64,000 nucleotides of DNA from Capnocytophaga haemolytica (GTDB lineage Bacteria; Bacteroidota; Bacteroidia; Flavobacteriales; Flavobacteriaceae), in contig NZ_CP014227.1 of the NCBI RefSeq assembly GCF_001553545.1, positions 518,501-582,500 on the forward strand, given 5' to 3'. The position numbers and the translations under genes were made by a program. The notes under the pieces were generated by a model. That model worked only from the letters and a program-made list of their open reading frames with translations, was not told the origin of the DNA and searched no databases. Positions 1 through 8,667 of the stretch are shown here, one piece after another; within the stretch, counting starts at the first letter, position 1; each line of letters starts with the position of its first letter.

Positions 1-1334
1 GGGTTGAAGCCTTATCACCATCGTGATAGCTACGGTTATCAGAGTGTGTAAAGTTATAACGCAAGTAAGTCTCACTTGAGTCAATAGGAATAGTAGCTAA
101 GTTTCCAGGGAGGTTACGAGCGATGATCTTCCCGTTAGGCAAAGTATCATACTTCACATTTTCAGTAGTAACCACCACTTGCTTACCATCTTTATCAATA
201 GCGTGTTTCATATACACATTACCACGATAGTAGTTAAAATCAGAGATCTCATCATCAATGATAGGGCGATATACGTCAGCTACCCATTCAGCTACGTTCC
301 CAGCCATATCATATAAACCAAAGTCATTAGGTGGGTAAGTCTTTACTGCTACAGTGATATCACCTTTATCATCTGACCAACCTGCCAGCCCACCATAATC
401 ACCTTTACCTTGCTTGAAGTTAGCCAACTGGTCACCACGAGTACGGCGCTTAGTCGAACGTGTGTATTGACTATCCCAAGGATATTTTTTACGTCCTTGT
501 AGTGAGTTGTATTCACGGATACCATTAAGCGATTTCGCAGCGTATTCCCATTCAGCTTCAGTAGGAAGACGATACTCAGGCAACAAAATACCACTGGTTT
601 GCTTAGCATAAGCTGTCTCACCATTCTTGTCAGTTGCTTTCTTACCGCCCATTTCTCCTTGTATCTTACCTCCGTAAGTCTCTGAAGGTGCATTTAAATA
701 TGTATCAGTACTGAATGTACTCTGAGCATCTACATTGTAACGAGCATCCTTAGCAAGGAAGCCGTCACGCTCTAAGATAGCCTCATTTACACGGTCAGTA
801 CGCCAAGTACTGAACTGTACTGCTTGTACCCAGTTTACACCTACTACAGGGTATTCAGCGTAAGCAGGGTGACGCAAGTAATTAGTTACCATTGCTTCAT
901 TAGCACTCAGTGGGCTACGCCATACCAAAGTATCAGGCAATGCACCTATATATATATTTCTATACTGTTCTTGGTCTGGAGGAAACACTCGCTTCAACCA
1001 ATCTAAGTATTCCATATACATCTTGTTTGTTACCTCAGTCTCATCCATATAGAACGACTGTACGTGCTGTTGCGTAGGCATATTATCCCAATCGTGCATC
1101 ACATTGTCCTGCACTTGCCCCATTGTGAATGTTCCGCCTTCAATCAACACTAACCCAGGACCTGTCTCTTGATCCTTAAAATCTGTATTGTACTGAAAAC
1201 CACCTTCCTTGGCGTTGATTTTCCACCCTGTCGCACTTGACGTATTCTTGTCGGATTTCTTACCTCCACAGCTTGCGAGTAGCAATCCTGCCAAGGCAAC
1301 GAAAACAGGGACTTTTAATAAATTTCTTCTCATA
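1..1334 (-). CDS. gldJ: Gliding motility lipoprotein GldJ (3' end beyond window)
   Basis: The frame opens at ATG 1334 and runs off the left edge, giving about 444 residues without a stop. The N-terminus is a lipoprotein signal (LLLASC, lipid Cys at residue 22). From about residue 70 the sequence is a formylglycine-generating-enzyme/sulfatase-modifying-factor domain (IEGGTFTMG, DETEVTN, RLPTEAEWEYAA, NDFGLYDMAGNVAEW). Among the two Gld lipoproteins with this fold the wording resembles GldJ more than GldK. GldJ is an outer-membrane-associated lipoprotein needed for gliding and for stability of the type IX secretion/gliding machinery in Flavobacterium johnsoniae. The domain is structural in this family, not known to be an enzyme. 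The other gld genes are not in the window, although sprA is at 47-54 kb. Confidence 0.88.
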
Positions 1335-1367
1335 GTAAAAACACTTGTTAGCATAAAAATTCGGGTG

Positions 1368-1391
1368 CAAGGTAGCAATATTTTCAAATAT
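1368..1391 (-). promoter_or_regulatory. Promoter of gldJ
   Basis: On the minus strand a TACCTTG -7 element (1369-1375) lies downstream of a TTTGAA -33-like element, about 35 bp before the gldJ ATG. It is slightly off the Bacteroidota consensus TAnnTTTG. The rest of 1335-1555 is A+T-rich with no other feature I can support. Confidence 0.4.
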
Positions 1392-1555
1392 AGAGATACC
1401 TTTTTCACCATTTTAACTATATATTAATATTTAATTTTTTCACAGTTTTCTGTATAAAATTGAATTACAGCAAAATACACATCTTCTCAACTATAAAAAA
1501 TTTATACATTTTTTTCACAAGACGGTCAAATTTTAACAATCCTTTAAGTAAAATT

Positions 1556-2590
1556 TCAAAGAAAATTGAACCTGTCAGCCAAAAAAATCAGTAGTAACGA
1601 CAGTACAAATGAGATCACAGGTGCTATCATCCACATTGCAAAAAACCGCTTTACCTGTGTCTTCTTAAAAATATTCTTATGCCCCATCTTGGCGACTCCT
1701 ATCCCCAGAATAGCCGCTACATTCACCTGAACCAGTGAGGTTGGTATCCCTTTCACCACTGAGGCAAGCAGTAGCAAGCTCCCTGAGATAAAAGCAATAA
1801 TCACCGCTTCAAACTTCCCGAAAAGCACAATCTCCTTTCCTGTATTGCGCAGTATCTTATGACCGAATAGTGACGAGCCAATGCCGAAGCAAGGTGCCAC
1901 TACCAAAGTAGCCAACATCAAGATCACTATGTGATCACTCTCTTTGATATTCAGCTCATTGATAGTCATCGTATAAAGCGGACCCGCAGCATTGGCAACG
2001 TTGTTCGAACCAATGGCAAACGACACGTACAGCGCCATCGCTATCAACAGATAATCCCAAATAGGCTTTGCATTTTCATTCTGCGCTCTCAGCATCGTCA
2101 GCCCCCGCCGCCGCATCGGCTTGTAGATGTATTTCCCCGCAAAAAAACTCAGAAAATACGAGATCACAGGCAGAACAAACCACGCTGGGATAATCTCCTC
2201 AAAAAGCATATTCGTATCGAGCTTATTGAAGTAAAGTGCTGGCGCTGCCAGTGAGAGCACCGCCGCTTGGCTGGTCGATTGTGGTATCCCCGCGATATTC
2301 GAAATAAGCATCGTGATAGCTATTGAGAACAGCGCTATCGACACCACTATGAAGGTCATATACTCACCTGAAAGAATGCCGCTCCCCATTGTGTTAGCGG
2401 TCTTTTTCCCCGCTAAAAGGGCACCTACAAACACCATAATACCAAACAACCCTGGGATGATACTCTTGCGGATCACATTTGCACCATAAGTAGCTGAGAA
2501 TGCTGGCGCAGTACCACTACCCCCCATCGTAATCGCCAGCAACATCGCTGTAAGAAACGGTATTAATAATTGGTTGTATATCGGTGACAT
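1556..2590 (-). CDS. PiT-family anion (probably phosphate) transporter
   Basis: A 344-residue polytopic inner-membrane protein of the PiT family. The two inverted-repeat signatures are recognisable: a degenerate N-terminal one (GGSGTAPAFSATYGANVI) and a clear C-terminal one (IGSNNVANAAGP). About ten hydrophobic segments are visible. PiT proteins move inorganic phosphate with a cation. Some short members such as Bacillus CysP carry sulfate instead, and the altered first signature leaves the substrate open. It is a single transcription unit with its own promoter at 2619-2650, and no phoU-like gene sits next to it. Confidence 0.8.
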   Translation of the reverse strand: MSPIYNQLLIPFLTAMLLAITMGGSGTAPAFSATYGANVIRKSIIPGLFGIMVFVGALLAGKKTANTMGSGILSGEYMTFIVVSIALFSIAITMLISNIAGIPQSTSQAAVLSLAAPALYFNKLDTNMLFEEIIPAWFVLPVISYFLSFFAGKYIYKPMRRRGLTMLRAQNENAKPIWDYLLIAMALYVSFAIGSNNVANAAGPLYTMTINELNIKESDHIVILMLATLVVAPCFGIGSSLFGHKILRNTGKEIVLFGKFEAVIIAFISGSLLLLASVVKGIPTSLVQVNVAAILGIGVAKMGHKNIFKKTQVKRFFAMWMIAPVISFVLSLLLIFLADRFNFL

Positions 2591-2618
2591 CTCTTGATCT
2601 GATTTGCAAAATAGGCGA

Positions 2619-2650
2619 CAAAGGTACGAACTTTATTTTACAATGCAAGC
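2619..2650 (-). promoter_or_regulatory. Promoter of the PiT transporter
   Basis: Minus-strand TACCTTTG (2619-2626) with a TTG-containing -33 element about 19 bp upstream. This is a good Bacteroidota primary-sigma promoter, giving a leader of about 25 nt. Confidence 0.6.
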
Positions 2651-2713
2651 AATTGGATCAAAACTTTTTCTATCTGAGATTAAAAAAACTATCTCTAACG
2701 CTCGTCCATACAT

Positions 2714-3967
2714 TTAGGCGTTGTTTTGCTGTGCTTCAAGCTCCTGCAGCACTTCTTCTACCAGTGCTTCATAGAAAGTAGGCATCTCTTCATTGTAGGT
2801 CTTTTCATAAACACCTTTCAGCACCTGCTGCGGGCTCAATTCCTCCAATTGTATTTCTCTTTGGGGTTCCCCCTCTTCACTGTCAATCGCCCATTTATAT
2901 TGTACATCTATCCGCGATAGCCGTACTGCTTTACCTTCTACTGCTTTAATTATCTGTGTTTTAAGGTCGGGTAAAGGTTCAGTGAGTAGCACCTTTACTT
3001 CCAGATAGGGCGCTGTGTCCTCCTGTTGTCCTCTCTCTGGTAAATCTCCTAAAGCAGCCAGCACCTCCTCAATAGGGCGATGCGTCTCAGGGATGCTCAA
3101 CACACGCCTATGCAGCGGTACATTGAGCGTTCGGATATCGCTCACCTTCCCATCCTCTATCTCAAAGCACACCACCTGATGACTGTATCTGCGCTCTGCA
3201 AACGACAGCGGTAGTGGGCTGCCTGAGTACCGTATAAAGTCCTTTCCAGCAAGCCTTTGCGCTTTGTGTATATGCCCCAGAGCTACATATTGCAACGCCT
3301 CTGGGAACTGCCCAGCACTGATAGCCTCCACTCCACCTACGATCGCCCGTTCAGCAGTGTCCTCTTCCGAAATCTCCGCTCCTGAGGCGTGCAGATGTCC
3401 CATAGCGATAAGCGCCTGATGTGGCTTTAGCATCTCTTGCGCCTCCTTGGTGATCTCTTGGTAAAATTGACTCACGCCCTTGGCATAATCCATTCCGTTA
3501 CCCTCTGCTTTGGGGTAATCGCCTAAGCGAAGAAAAGGCACCGATAAGCAATACGCCTCCACCGTCGTAGTTTGGGGCTTGTAGAGAGGTATAATCAGCG
3601 AGCGGTAATCTATTGCAGCTCCCTCACCACTTCGCTTCACACTACCGATAAGGTGTATATGCGAGCCTTCCAAAAAAGGAACAGGCATCTCAAGCCGCAC
3701 AGGCGAGTCGTGGTTGCCCGCCGTGGCAATCACTTGTAACTCAGGAAACCGCTGAAGTATTTCTCTTAAAAAATGGTAAAATTGCCGTACAGAAGCAACA
3801 GCTGGGTTCGATACATCGAAGATATCTCCGCTGATAAGAAGCACGTCAATACGCTCTTGTTCAATAGTTTGCAAAAGCCAGTTGAGGAAGTGTTGATGCT
3901 CCTCATAGCGGTCGTATTGGTAAAAAGTCTGACCCAAATGCCAGTCGGCAGTGTGTAGTACTCTCAT
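2714..3967 (-). CDS. sbcD: DNA repair exonuclease subunit SbcD
   Basis: A 417-residue metallophosphoesterase of the SbcD/Mre11 family. Phosphoesterase motifs are in order: ADWHLG (7-12), SGDIFD (46-51), GNHD (84-87), then MGHLH and LGHIH. The capping/dimerisation region follows. SbcD is the nuclease subunit of the SbcCD complex, which cleaves DNA hairpins and protein-blocked ends. The ATPase partner sbcC is not in the window, because the next downstream gene is the PiT transporter. It starts 2 bp after the ChaN-like gene stop and so is the last gene of the menA run. Confidence 0.92.
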   Translation of the reverse strand: MRVLHTADWHLGQTFYQYDRYEEHQHFLNWLLQTIEQERIDVLLISGDIFDVSNPAVASVRQFYHFLREILQRFPELQVIATAGNHDSPVRLEMPVPFLEGSHIHLIGSVKRSGEGAAIDYRSLIIPLYKPQTTTVEAYCLSVPFLRLGDYPKAEGNGMDYAKGVSQFYQEITKEAQEMLKPHQALIAMGHLHASGAEISEEDTAERAIVGGVEAISAGQFPEALQYVALGHIHKAQRLAGKDFIRYSGSPLPLSFAERRYSHQVVCFEIEDGKVSDIRTLNVPLHRRVLSIPETHRPIEEVLAALGDLPERGQQEDTAPYLEVKVLLTEPLPDLKTQIIKAVEGKAVRLSRIDVQYKWAIDSEEGEPQREIQLEELSPQQVLKGVYEKTYNEEMPTFYEALVEEVLQELEAQQNNA

Positions 3968-3969
3968 TG

Positions 3970-4824
3970 CTAAAAAGTCTTAGTCATATCTTCATCAACC
4001 ACCAAGATAAAATCAGCCTGACCTTTGTATTCTTTCTCTAATTTCGAAAGGTCGCTCTGCATCACAGTGCTAATAGTGAGAACTTTCAGCATAGGCTGCT
4101 CTTGTTTTAGATACCACTCAATACTCTGATGAAAATCACTGTGGTAGCTGCCATTAAAGTGCACAAACACACTTTTCGGACGCAAGTTTGCAATGATAGA
4201 ATGTGCCATCGTAGCATCCTTGATAGCCTGTGCTTTCACAAAATTATCATTCCCTATATGGCTCGGCATCATCTCTTTCAGCTTTTGGTACTGTGAGAGG
4301 CTACCGTCAAAACGCATCGGCAGCGGCACGATCCACGCCTTCTCTTGCGAAGGCAGCGTGTCCAAAGCCTGCAAACCTTTCTTATAAACCAAACTGGCGT
4401 ATTTTCGCGGAATATTCGTAGCGATAAACGGCAACTGATGCTCCTTAGCAAAATCGACTAAAGGCTTGTAGTCCGTCGCATAATTATCCCACAGCCGCGC
4501 TAATGAGTCAAGCGCTTTTTCGGTCATTTGCCCTTGCAGGTACGCCTCTAATTCCTTCTGATTATCCCGCTCCAGCATTTCAGCACCAAGCACCAAAGGG
4601 GTTTGCTTTTGCAGTGTTTGCACCAGTTCAAGTTCTAACCAATGGCAAATAGGGTTGTCGTGTAGCTCACCGAAGAGCACTACCTCACTGCGCTGTGCAG
4701 CCTTCGCCAGCTTTGTGAAATCCGCCTTTTTACCCTTGGCGTCAAAAAACTGGTATGCCTTCTTATGTTGCCCATACAAAGGCATTACCAGCAAACTGAT
4801 GATGATAAGTATTGTACCTTTCAT
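3970..4824 (-). CDS. ChaN/Tiki-superfamily lipoprotein-like protein
   Basis: 284 residues with a hydrophobic N-terminal export signal ending near LYGQ (about residue 19). No lipobox Cys is seen, so it is probably a soluble periplasmic form. The core matches the ChaN/DUF399 domain, with the diagnostic GELHDN at 52-57, a WLELELVQTL helix and HFNGSYHSDF near the C-terminus. ChaN proteins bind haem and are linked to iron uptake, and the wider superfamily includes metalloproteases. The metal/haem role here is inferred from family only. It sits 5 bp after the MBL-fold gene and 2 bp before sbcD, so co-transcription is likely. Confidence 0.78.
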   Translation of the reverse strand: MKGTILIIISLLVMPLYGQHKKAYQFFDAKGKKADFTKLAKAAQRSEVVLFGELHDNPICHWLELELVQTLQKQTPLVLGAEMLERDNQKELEAYLQGQMTEKALDSLARLWDNYATDYKPLVDFAKEHQLPFIATNIPRKYASLVYKKGLQALDTLPSQEKAWIVPLPMRFDGSLSQYQKLKEMMPSHIGNDNFVKAQAIKDATMAHSIIANLRPKSVFVHFNGSYHSDFHQSIEWYLKQEQPMLKVLTISTVMQSDLSKLEKEYKGQADFILVVDEDMTKTF

Positions 4825-4829
4825 TGTTG

Positions 4830-5519
4830 TTACACCGTAGTTGTTTGCCCGATATTGAGCAATATCAGTTCCTTGCCCTTTGCCTTAAAACTCCGCTGAG
4901 CAGCACTTTTGTCTATCTTAATGAGGGTGAAGGTGTCATAATGCAACCCGAGCACCTTGTTGCACTTCACAAAGTCCGAAGCCATTATAGCGTCTTCCAC
5001 ATCCATAGTGAAATTACCACCGATAGGCAATAGTGCCATATCTATCTTGAACCGCACTGGTATGAGCTGCATATCAAAGTGCAGCGCTGTGCTACCTGCT
5101 ATGTATATCGTCTTATCCGCAGCCTTTATTACGAAGCCCCCAGCACTACCCCCATCGGTGCCATCCTCAAAAGCCGACGAGTGCAAAGCCGTCACACACT
5201 TCACCTGCCCAAAAGGGAAAGTATAGCTCCCTCCTAAGTCCATCGGGTGCCCGTTCTCAATGCCTTTATTGTAAAAGTACGCAACGATTTGGTAATTCGC
5301 TATGATCGTAGCTTTTGTACGTTTGGCGATGCGCTCCACATCCGAGGTGTGGTCTTGTTGCGCGCAAGTCAGTAGTATATAGTCAGCGGGTATCTCATCT
5401 ACCTTTACGTGGCTTGCCAACGGGTTTTCCGAAATAAAAGGGTCTACCAAGAGGTGTTTCTCACCTATCTTGATGCCCACACACGAGTGCCCGTAATAAG
5501 TTATATCCATATATGTCAC
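4830..5519 (-). CDS. UPF0173-type metallo-beta-lactamase-fold protein, metal site degenerate
   Basis: 229 residues resembling the UPF0173 family of metal-dependent hydrolases. Visible family features are YYGHSCVGI, LLVDPFISENP, AGSTALH and the late GLHYDTF. The family metal-binding motif THxHxDH reads T51-C-A-Q-Q-D-H57 here, so the first two histidines are replaced by Cys52 and Gln54. The codons (TGC and CAA) are clear and not at an obvious frame problem. The protein may be inactive, use another metal geometry, or be a binding protein. The ATG at 5519 overlaps the menA stop by 4 bp; an internal ATG three codons later (MDITYYGHS) is an equally possible start. Confidence 0.8.
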   Translation of the reverse strand: MTYMDITYYGHSCVGIKIGEKHLLVDPFISENPLASHVKVDEIPADYILLTCAQQDHTSDVERIAKRTKATIIANYQIVAYFYNKGIENGHPMDLGGSYTFPFGQVKCVTALHSSAFEDGTDGGSAGGFVIKAADKTIYIAGSTALHFDMQLIPVRFKIDMALLPIGGNFTMDVEDAIMASDFVKCNKVLGLHYDTFTLIKIDKSAAQRSFKAKGKELILLNIGQTTTV

Positions 5520-6415
5520 ATTAAGAGTCCTATAAAAAAAAGCACCGAGAGCAGGAAAGTACTCAGCGCTACCGTCTTCAATTCCTTGTCCAGCAACTTC
5601 AAGTCCCTATTGCTCCTCACCCTGAGCAGGTGCACACTCAAAGGGACAAACGCCACCAAGTACAGCAGCTCCCAACGCATCTGCAAGTGTATCACCGAGA
5701 AGGTAAGCATCGCCAGCATTGCCAACACTATCAAATAATAATGGTAATACTTCGCCAGTCCTATCCCCATCTTCACCACAAGGGTGTGTTTGCCTGAACG
5801 CTCATCATTCTCATAGTCGCGCATATTGTTGAGGTTCAGCACTCCTACGCTCAGAAGCCCAATGGCAACCGCGGGCAGCACCTCCCCCCATTGAAGCATC
5901 TGCGTATACAAAAAATACGACCCCAGTACGCCCACCAAGCCGAAGAAGACAAACACAAATACATCGCCCAAACCCATATACCCGTAGGCACCTTTCCCCA
6001 CCGTATACTTGATAGCTGCCCCTACGCACAGCAAGCCCAGCACAAAGAAAATCAGAAAATAAAGCCACTGATCGCTCCCAAACGATACATAAATCAAACT
6101 CACCGCCGAAACAATTGAGAGCAACACCGTCACACCTATCACCTGCCGCATCTCTCCAGGGGTGATCTTACCACTCTGCAAAGCACGCTCAGGTCCCAGT
6201 CTATCAGCATTATCCGTGCCCCTTATCCCATCGCCATAGTCGTTGGCGAAGTTTGAAAGTACCTGAAAAAGCACCGTGGTCAGCAGCGCCAGTACAAAAA
6301 TACCCCAACGGAAAGCACCCTCGCGATACGCCAAAGCGCTCCCCATTACAATGCCCGAAACCGATAGGGGCAACGTGCGCAAACGCGCCGCTTTTATGAG
6401 TGTTTTGATATCCAC
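5516..6415 (-). CDS. menA: 1,4-dihydroxy-2-naphthoate prenyltransferase MenA
   Basis: 299-residue UbiA-family membrane prenyltransferase with about eight or nine transmembrane segments. The first Asp-rich site is NDYGDGIRGTD (58-68), followed by GPERALQSGKITP. The second is NNMRDYENDERSGK, as in MenA. It attaches the polyprenyl chain to DHNA in menaquinone synthesis, consistent with a menaquinone-using Bacteroidota. It is the first gene of a compact minus-strand unit with the MBL-fold, ChaN-like and sbcD genes, with 4-bp, 5-bp and 2-bp junctions. No other men gene is present. Confidence 0.92.
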   Translation of the reverse strand: MDIKTLIKAARLRTLPLSVSGIVMGSALAYREGAFRWGIFVLALLTTVLFQVLSNFANDYGDGIRGTDNADRLGPERALQSGKITPGEMRQVIGVTVLLSIVSAVSLIYVSFGSDQWLYFLIFFVLGLLCVGAAIKYTVGKGAYGYMGLGDVFVFVFFGLVGVLGSYFLYTQMLQWGEVLPAVAIGLLSVGVLNLNNMRDYENDERSGKHTLVVKMGIGLAKYYHYYLIVLAMLAMLTFSVIHLQMRWELLYLVAFVPLSVHLLRVRSNRDLKLLDKELKTVALSTFLLSVLFFIGLLM

Positions 6416-6433
6416 AACCTATATTTTAAGCCG

Positions 6434-6464
6434 CAAAGTTACGAAAAAGATTTATATCTCGCAA
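6434..6464 (-). promoter_or_regulatory. Promoter of the menA run
   Basis: Minus-strand TAACTTTG (6434-6441) with TTG about 20 bp upstream (6462-6464), adjoining the stop of the upstream dehydrogenase gene. The leader to the menA ATG is about 12-15 nt. Confidence 0.6.
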
Positions 6465-7406
6465 CTACCCCCGTACAAAGGCAATAATCTTATCCACGAT
6501 CACCTGTGCCAGCTTCTCCTTGCTCTCCTGCGTCCACCCAGCAATATGAGGCGTTAAGATCACGTTCTCAGCCTCCATCAAGTACCTAAACGAGGCAGGC
6601 GTATGCGCATCGATCACAAACTCCTCAAGGGTGCGCTTCTCATATTCCAGCACGTCCAATCCAGCACCGAGCACCTTGCCACTTTTCAGCCCAGCGACCA
6701 AGTCATCAGCCACCACGATCTTCCCACGAGCCGTATTTAGTAGCCAAAAAGGCTTCACCACTTGGGCGATAAAATCCGCATTAATCATCCCCAAGGTCAG
6801 TGGCGTTTGCGGCGTATGCACGCTCACCACATCCACAGCACGCACAAAGTCCACAAAAGTAACCTGCTGCGCATTCTCATCGCCCACATTTGGTGCAATA
6901 TCATAGCAGATCACATTACAATCAAAACCCCTGAGCTTCCGTGCAAAAGCCTTCCCCATATGGCCATAACCGATGATCCCCACCGTCTTCCCGTCCAGCT
7001 CCCAGCCGCGGTTAGCCTCGCGAAGCCACTTACCGTGCATAATCTCAAGGTTTGCCTTTTTAAAATTGTTCAGCAGAGCCAGCAGCAACCCAAGCGTATG
7101 CTCACCCACCGCATTCCTATTGCCTTCAGGAGCAGAGATGAGCTGTATGCCTTTCGAAGCCGCATAAGCCACGTCGATATTCTCCACGCCTGCACCCACC
7201 CGAGCGATAAAACGCAAGCGCGTCGCACAGTCCAAAAACGTCCTATCAATCACAAATCTACTGTGGATCACCACCCCGTCGTAAAGGGCGATCTTCTCCT
7301 CAATTTCCTGCTTACTACTCAAGTGATCTATATGATTTTCAAACCCTTGTGCCGATAGTTGCGCCAGCATCAACGGATGCGGCTGATCCAAAAACAATAT
7401 CTTCAT
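6465..7406 (-). CDS. D-isomer 2-hydroxyacid dehydrogenase (phosphoglycerate dehydrogenase-like)
   Basis: 313 residues from ATG 7406. A longer open frame reaches 7526, but its first 40 codons cover the -7 element at 7433-7440 and do not look like protein. The fold is the D-2-hydroxyacid dehydrogenase family: Rossmann motif GYGHMG at 146-151, substrate/NAD region RVGAGVENID, catalytic Arg in NTARGKI, Glu in VLEYE and His in LTPHIAGWT. Length is close to compact SerA proteins lacking the ACT domain. It could make serine or act as a glyoxylate/hydroxypyruvate reductase. No serC neighbour is present to decide. Confidence 0.82.
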   Translation of the reverse strand: MKILFLDQPHPLMLAQLSAQGFENHIDHLSSKQEIEEKIALYDGVVIHSRFVIDRTFLDCATRLRFIARVGAGVENIDVAYAASKGIQLISAPEGNRNAVGEHTLGLLLALLNNFKKANLEIMHGKWLREANRGWELDGKTVGIIGYGHMGKAFARKLRGFDCNVICYDIAPNVGDENAQQVTFVDFVRAVDVVSVHTPQTPLTLGMINADFIAQVVKPFWLLNTARGKIVVADDLVAGLKSGKVLGAGLDVLEYEKRTLEEFVIDAHTPASFRYLMEAENVILTPHIAGWTQESKEKLAQVIVDKIIAFVRG

Positions 7407-7426
7407 AAAAATAAATTGAACTAAAA

Positions 7427-7458
7427 TTTTAGCAAAAGTACAAAAAATTATATCTTTG
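7427..7458 (+). promoter_or_regulatory. Promoter of pth
   Basis: Plus-strand TATCTTTG (7451-7458) with a T-rich -33 region at 7427-7430. It predicts an unusually long leader of about 110 nt that carries the 11-bp repeat at 7491-7534. Confidence 0.52.
7433..7440 (-). promoter_or_regulatory. -7 element for the dehydrogenase gene
   Basis: TACTTTTG on the minus strand, 27 bp before the chosen ATG. It is only 10 bp from the plus-strand -7 element of pth, so the two divergent promoters overlap. Confidence 0.5.
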
Positions 7459-7490
7459 CTCGTTTTTTTACTGAAAAAGATAAAAAACAC

Positions 7491-7534
7491 AAACGAACTC
7501 CAAACGGATACAGAACGGACACGCAACGGATCTA
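7491..7534 (+). repeat. 11-bp degenerate array, 4 units (pth leader)
   Basis: Four consecutive 11-bp units starting at 7491, 7502, 7513 and 7524 share the core AACGGA/AACGAA in the same register (for example AAACGGATACA). They lie in the long untranslated leader between the pth promoter and its start codon. Confidence 0.75.
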
Positions 7535-7578
7535 CCCCCTACCGATAGCGCCCCCCGTGAACAAAAATTTACATTGTG

Positions 7579-8145
7579 ATGAAGAAATATCTAATAGTAG
7601 GCTTGGGCAACATAGGCAGCGAGTATGCCAACACCCGCCACAACATCGGTTTCCGCATAGCCGACACCCTCGCTCAGCAGTTGGGCGGCACTTTTTCCAC
7701 CGAAAAACTCGGCGATATGGCTATCCTAAAAAACAAGGGACGCACCCTCTTTGTGCTTAAGCCCTCCACCTATGTGAACCTCAGCGGAAAGGCTGTCCGC
7801 TACTGGCTCGAGAAGGAAAACATCCCTATCGAAAACCTACTGGTCATCACCGACGACCTCAACCTGCCCTTTGGCACCATACGCCTCAAAGGCAAAGGCA
7901 GCGATGGTGGGCACAATGGGCTTAAGGACATTCAGGCGCAGCTCGCCACTACTGCTTATGCGCGCTTGCGATTCGGCATTAGCAGCAACTTCGGCTATGG
8001 GCACCAGATTGACTACGTCCTCGGGCAATGGACTCCCGACGAGGAAGCCCTGATGGGCGAGCGCCTTACCAAAAGCGCTGAGGCTGCCCTTTCCTTTGCG
8101 ATGGCAGGCCTTAACACTACAATGAACACTTTTAACAACAAATAA
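7579..8145 (+). CDS. pth: Peptidyl-tRNA hydrolase
   Basis: 188 residues from ATG 7579; an adjoining GTG at 7576 is less likely. The Pth signature GLGNIGSEYANTRHNIG is complete with catalytic His21, followed by TDDLNLPFGTIRLKGKGSDGGHNGLK, which carries the catalytic Asp and substrate-binding residues. The enzyme frees tRNA from peptidyl-tRNA released by stalled ribosomes and is cytosolic and essential. It is followed 6 bp later by the CopD-like gene. Confidence 0.95.
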   Translation: MKKYLIVGLGNIGSEYANTRHNIGFRIADTLAQQLGGTFSTEKLGDMAILKNKGRTLFVLKPSTYVNLSGKAVRYWLEKENIPIENLLVITDDLNLPFGTIRLKGKGSDGGHNGLKDIQAQLATTAYARLRFGISSNFGYGHQIDYVLGQWTPDEEALMGERLTKSAEAALSFAMAGLNTTMNTFNNK

Positions 8146-8151
8146 AACACT

Positions 8152-8610
8152 ATGAGTACACACCACATCATCCTTATTATCCATCTGCTGGCAGCTACCG
8201 TATGGGTCGGCGGACACCTGTTTTTAGCCTTGGCGTACCTGCCTCGCGCCCTCCGTCACAATGATTTTAGCTATATTGACAAGTTTGAGCGCACCTACGA
8301 GCCCATTGGTATGCCCTCGCTCTTCCTCTTGGTGATCACAGGCATTGTGATGGCTTACGACTACAATGCAGGGCTACAATATTGGTTCACTTTCTCCAGC
8401 CCCGTCGAGCGCGTAGTGTCCCTCAAGCTGATATGTATCCTATTGACTGCCAGCTTTGCTATATCCGCCCAAACGCGCGTACTGCCTAAGCTCCGCAAAG
8501 GCAATATCAAGCCCCTCCCCGAGATGGCAGTACACATTATCTGCGTTACCCTCCTCGGCGTTACAATGCTTGTATTAGGCAGTTTTGTGCGCGAAGGTGG
8601 CATAATGTAA
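8152..8610 (+). CDS. CopD-like small integral membrane protein
   Basis: 152 residues with four hydrophobic helices. The first carries IIHLLAATVWVGGHLF, a His/Trp pattern seen in CopD/YebZ-type membrane domains. A conserved His in AVHIICVTLL is on the last helix. CopD domains are linked to copper uptake or haem-copper handling. This short stand-alone version is common in Bacteroidota and its substrate is unproved. It lies 6 bp after pth and probably shares its transcript. Confidence 0.6.
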   Translation: MSTHHIILIIHLLAATVWVGGHLFLALAYLPRALRHNDFSYIDKFERTYEPIGMPSLFLLVITGIVMAYDYNAGLQYWFTFSSPVERVVSLKLICILLTASFAISAQTRVLPKLRKGNIKPLPEMAVHIICVTLLGVTMLVLGSFVREGGIM

Positions 8611-8621
8611 AATAATTTTAT

Positions 8622-8629
8622 TAACTTTG
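8622..8629 (+). promoter_or_regulatory. -7 element of the O-methyltransferase gene
   Basis: TAACTTTG, 38 bp before the ATG. No convincing -33 element is seen, but the position right after the CopD-like gene supports a separate start. Confidence 0.45.
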
Positions 8630-8667
8630 CAGCCTCAAAAAAGAAGTATAAAAGCACTATTCAAGGT

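Noticed and set aside
7407..7526. Longer N-terminus for the 2-hydroxyacid dehydrogenase
   Set aside because: The extension covers both divergent -7 elements and reads as low-complexity Phe/Ser/Lys sequence; the family begins at the ATG at 7406.
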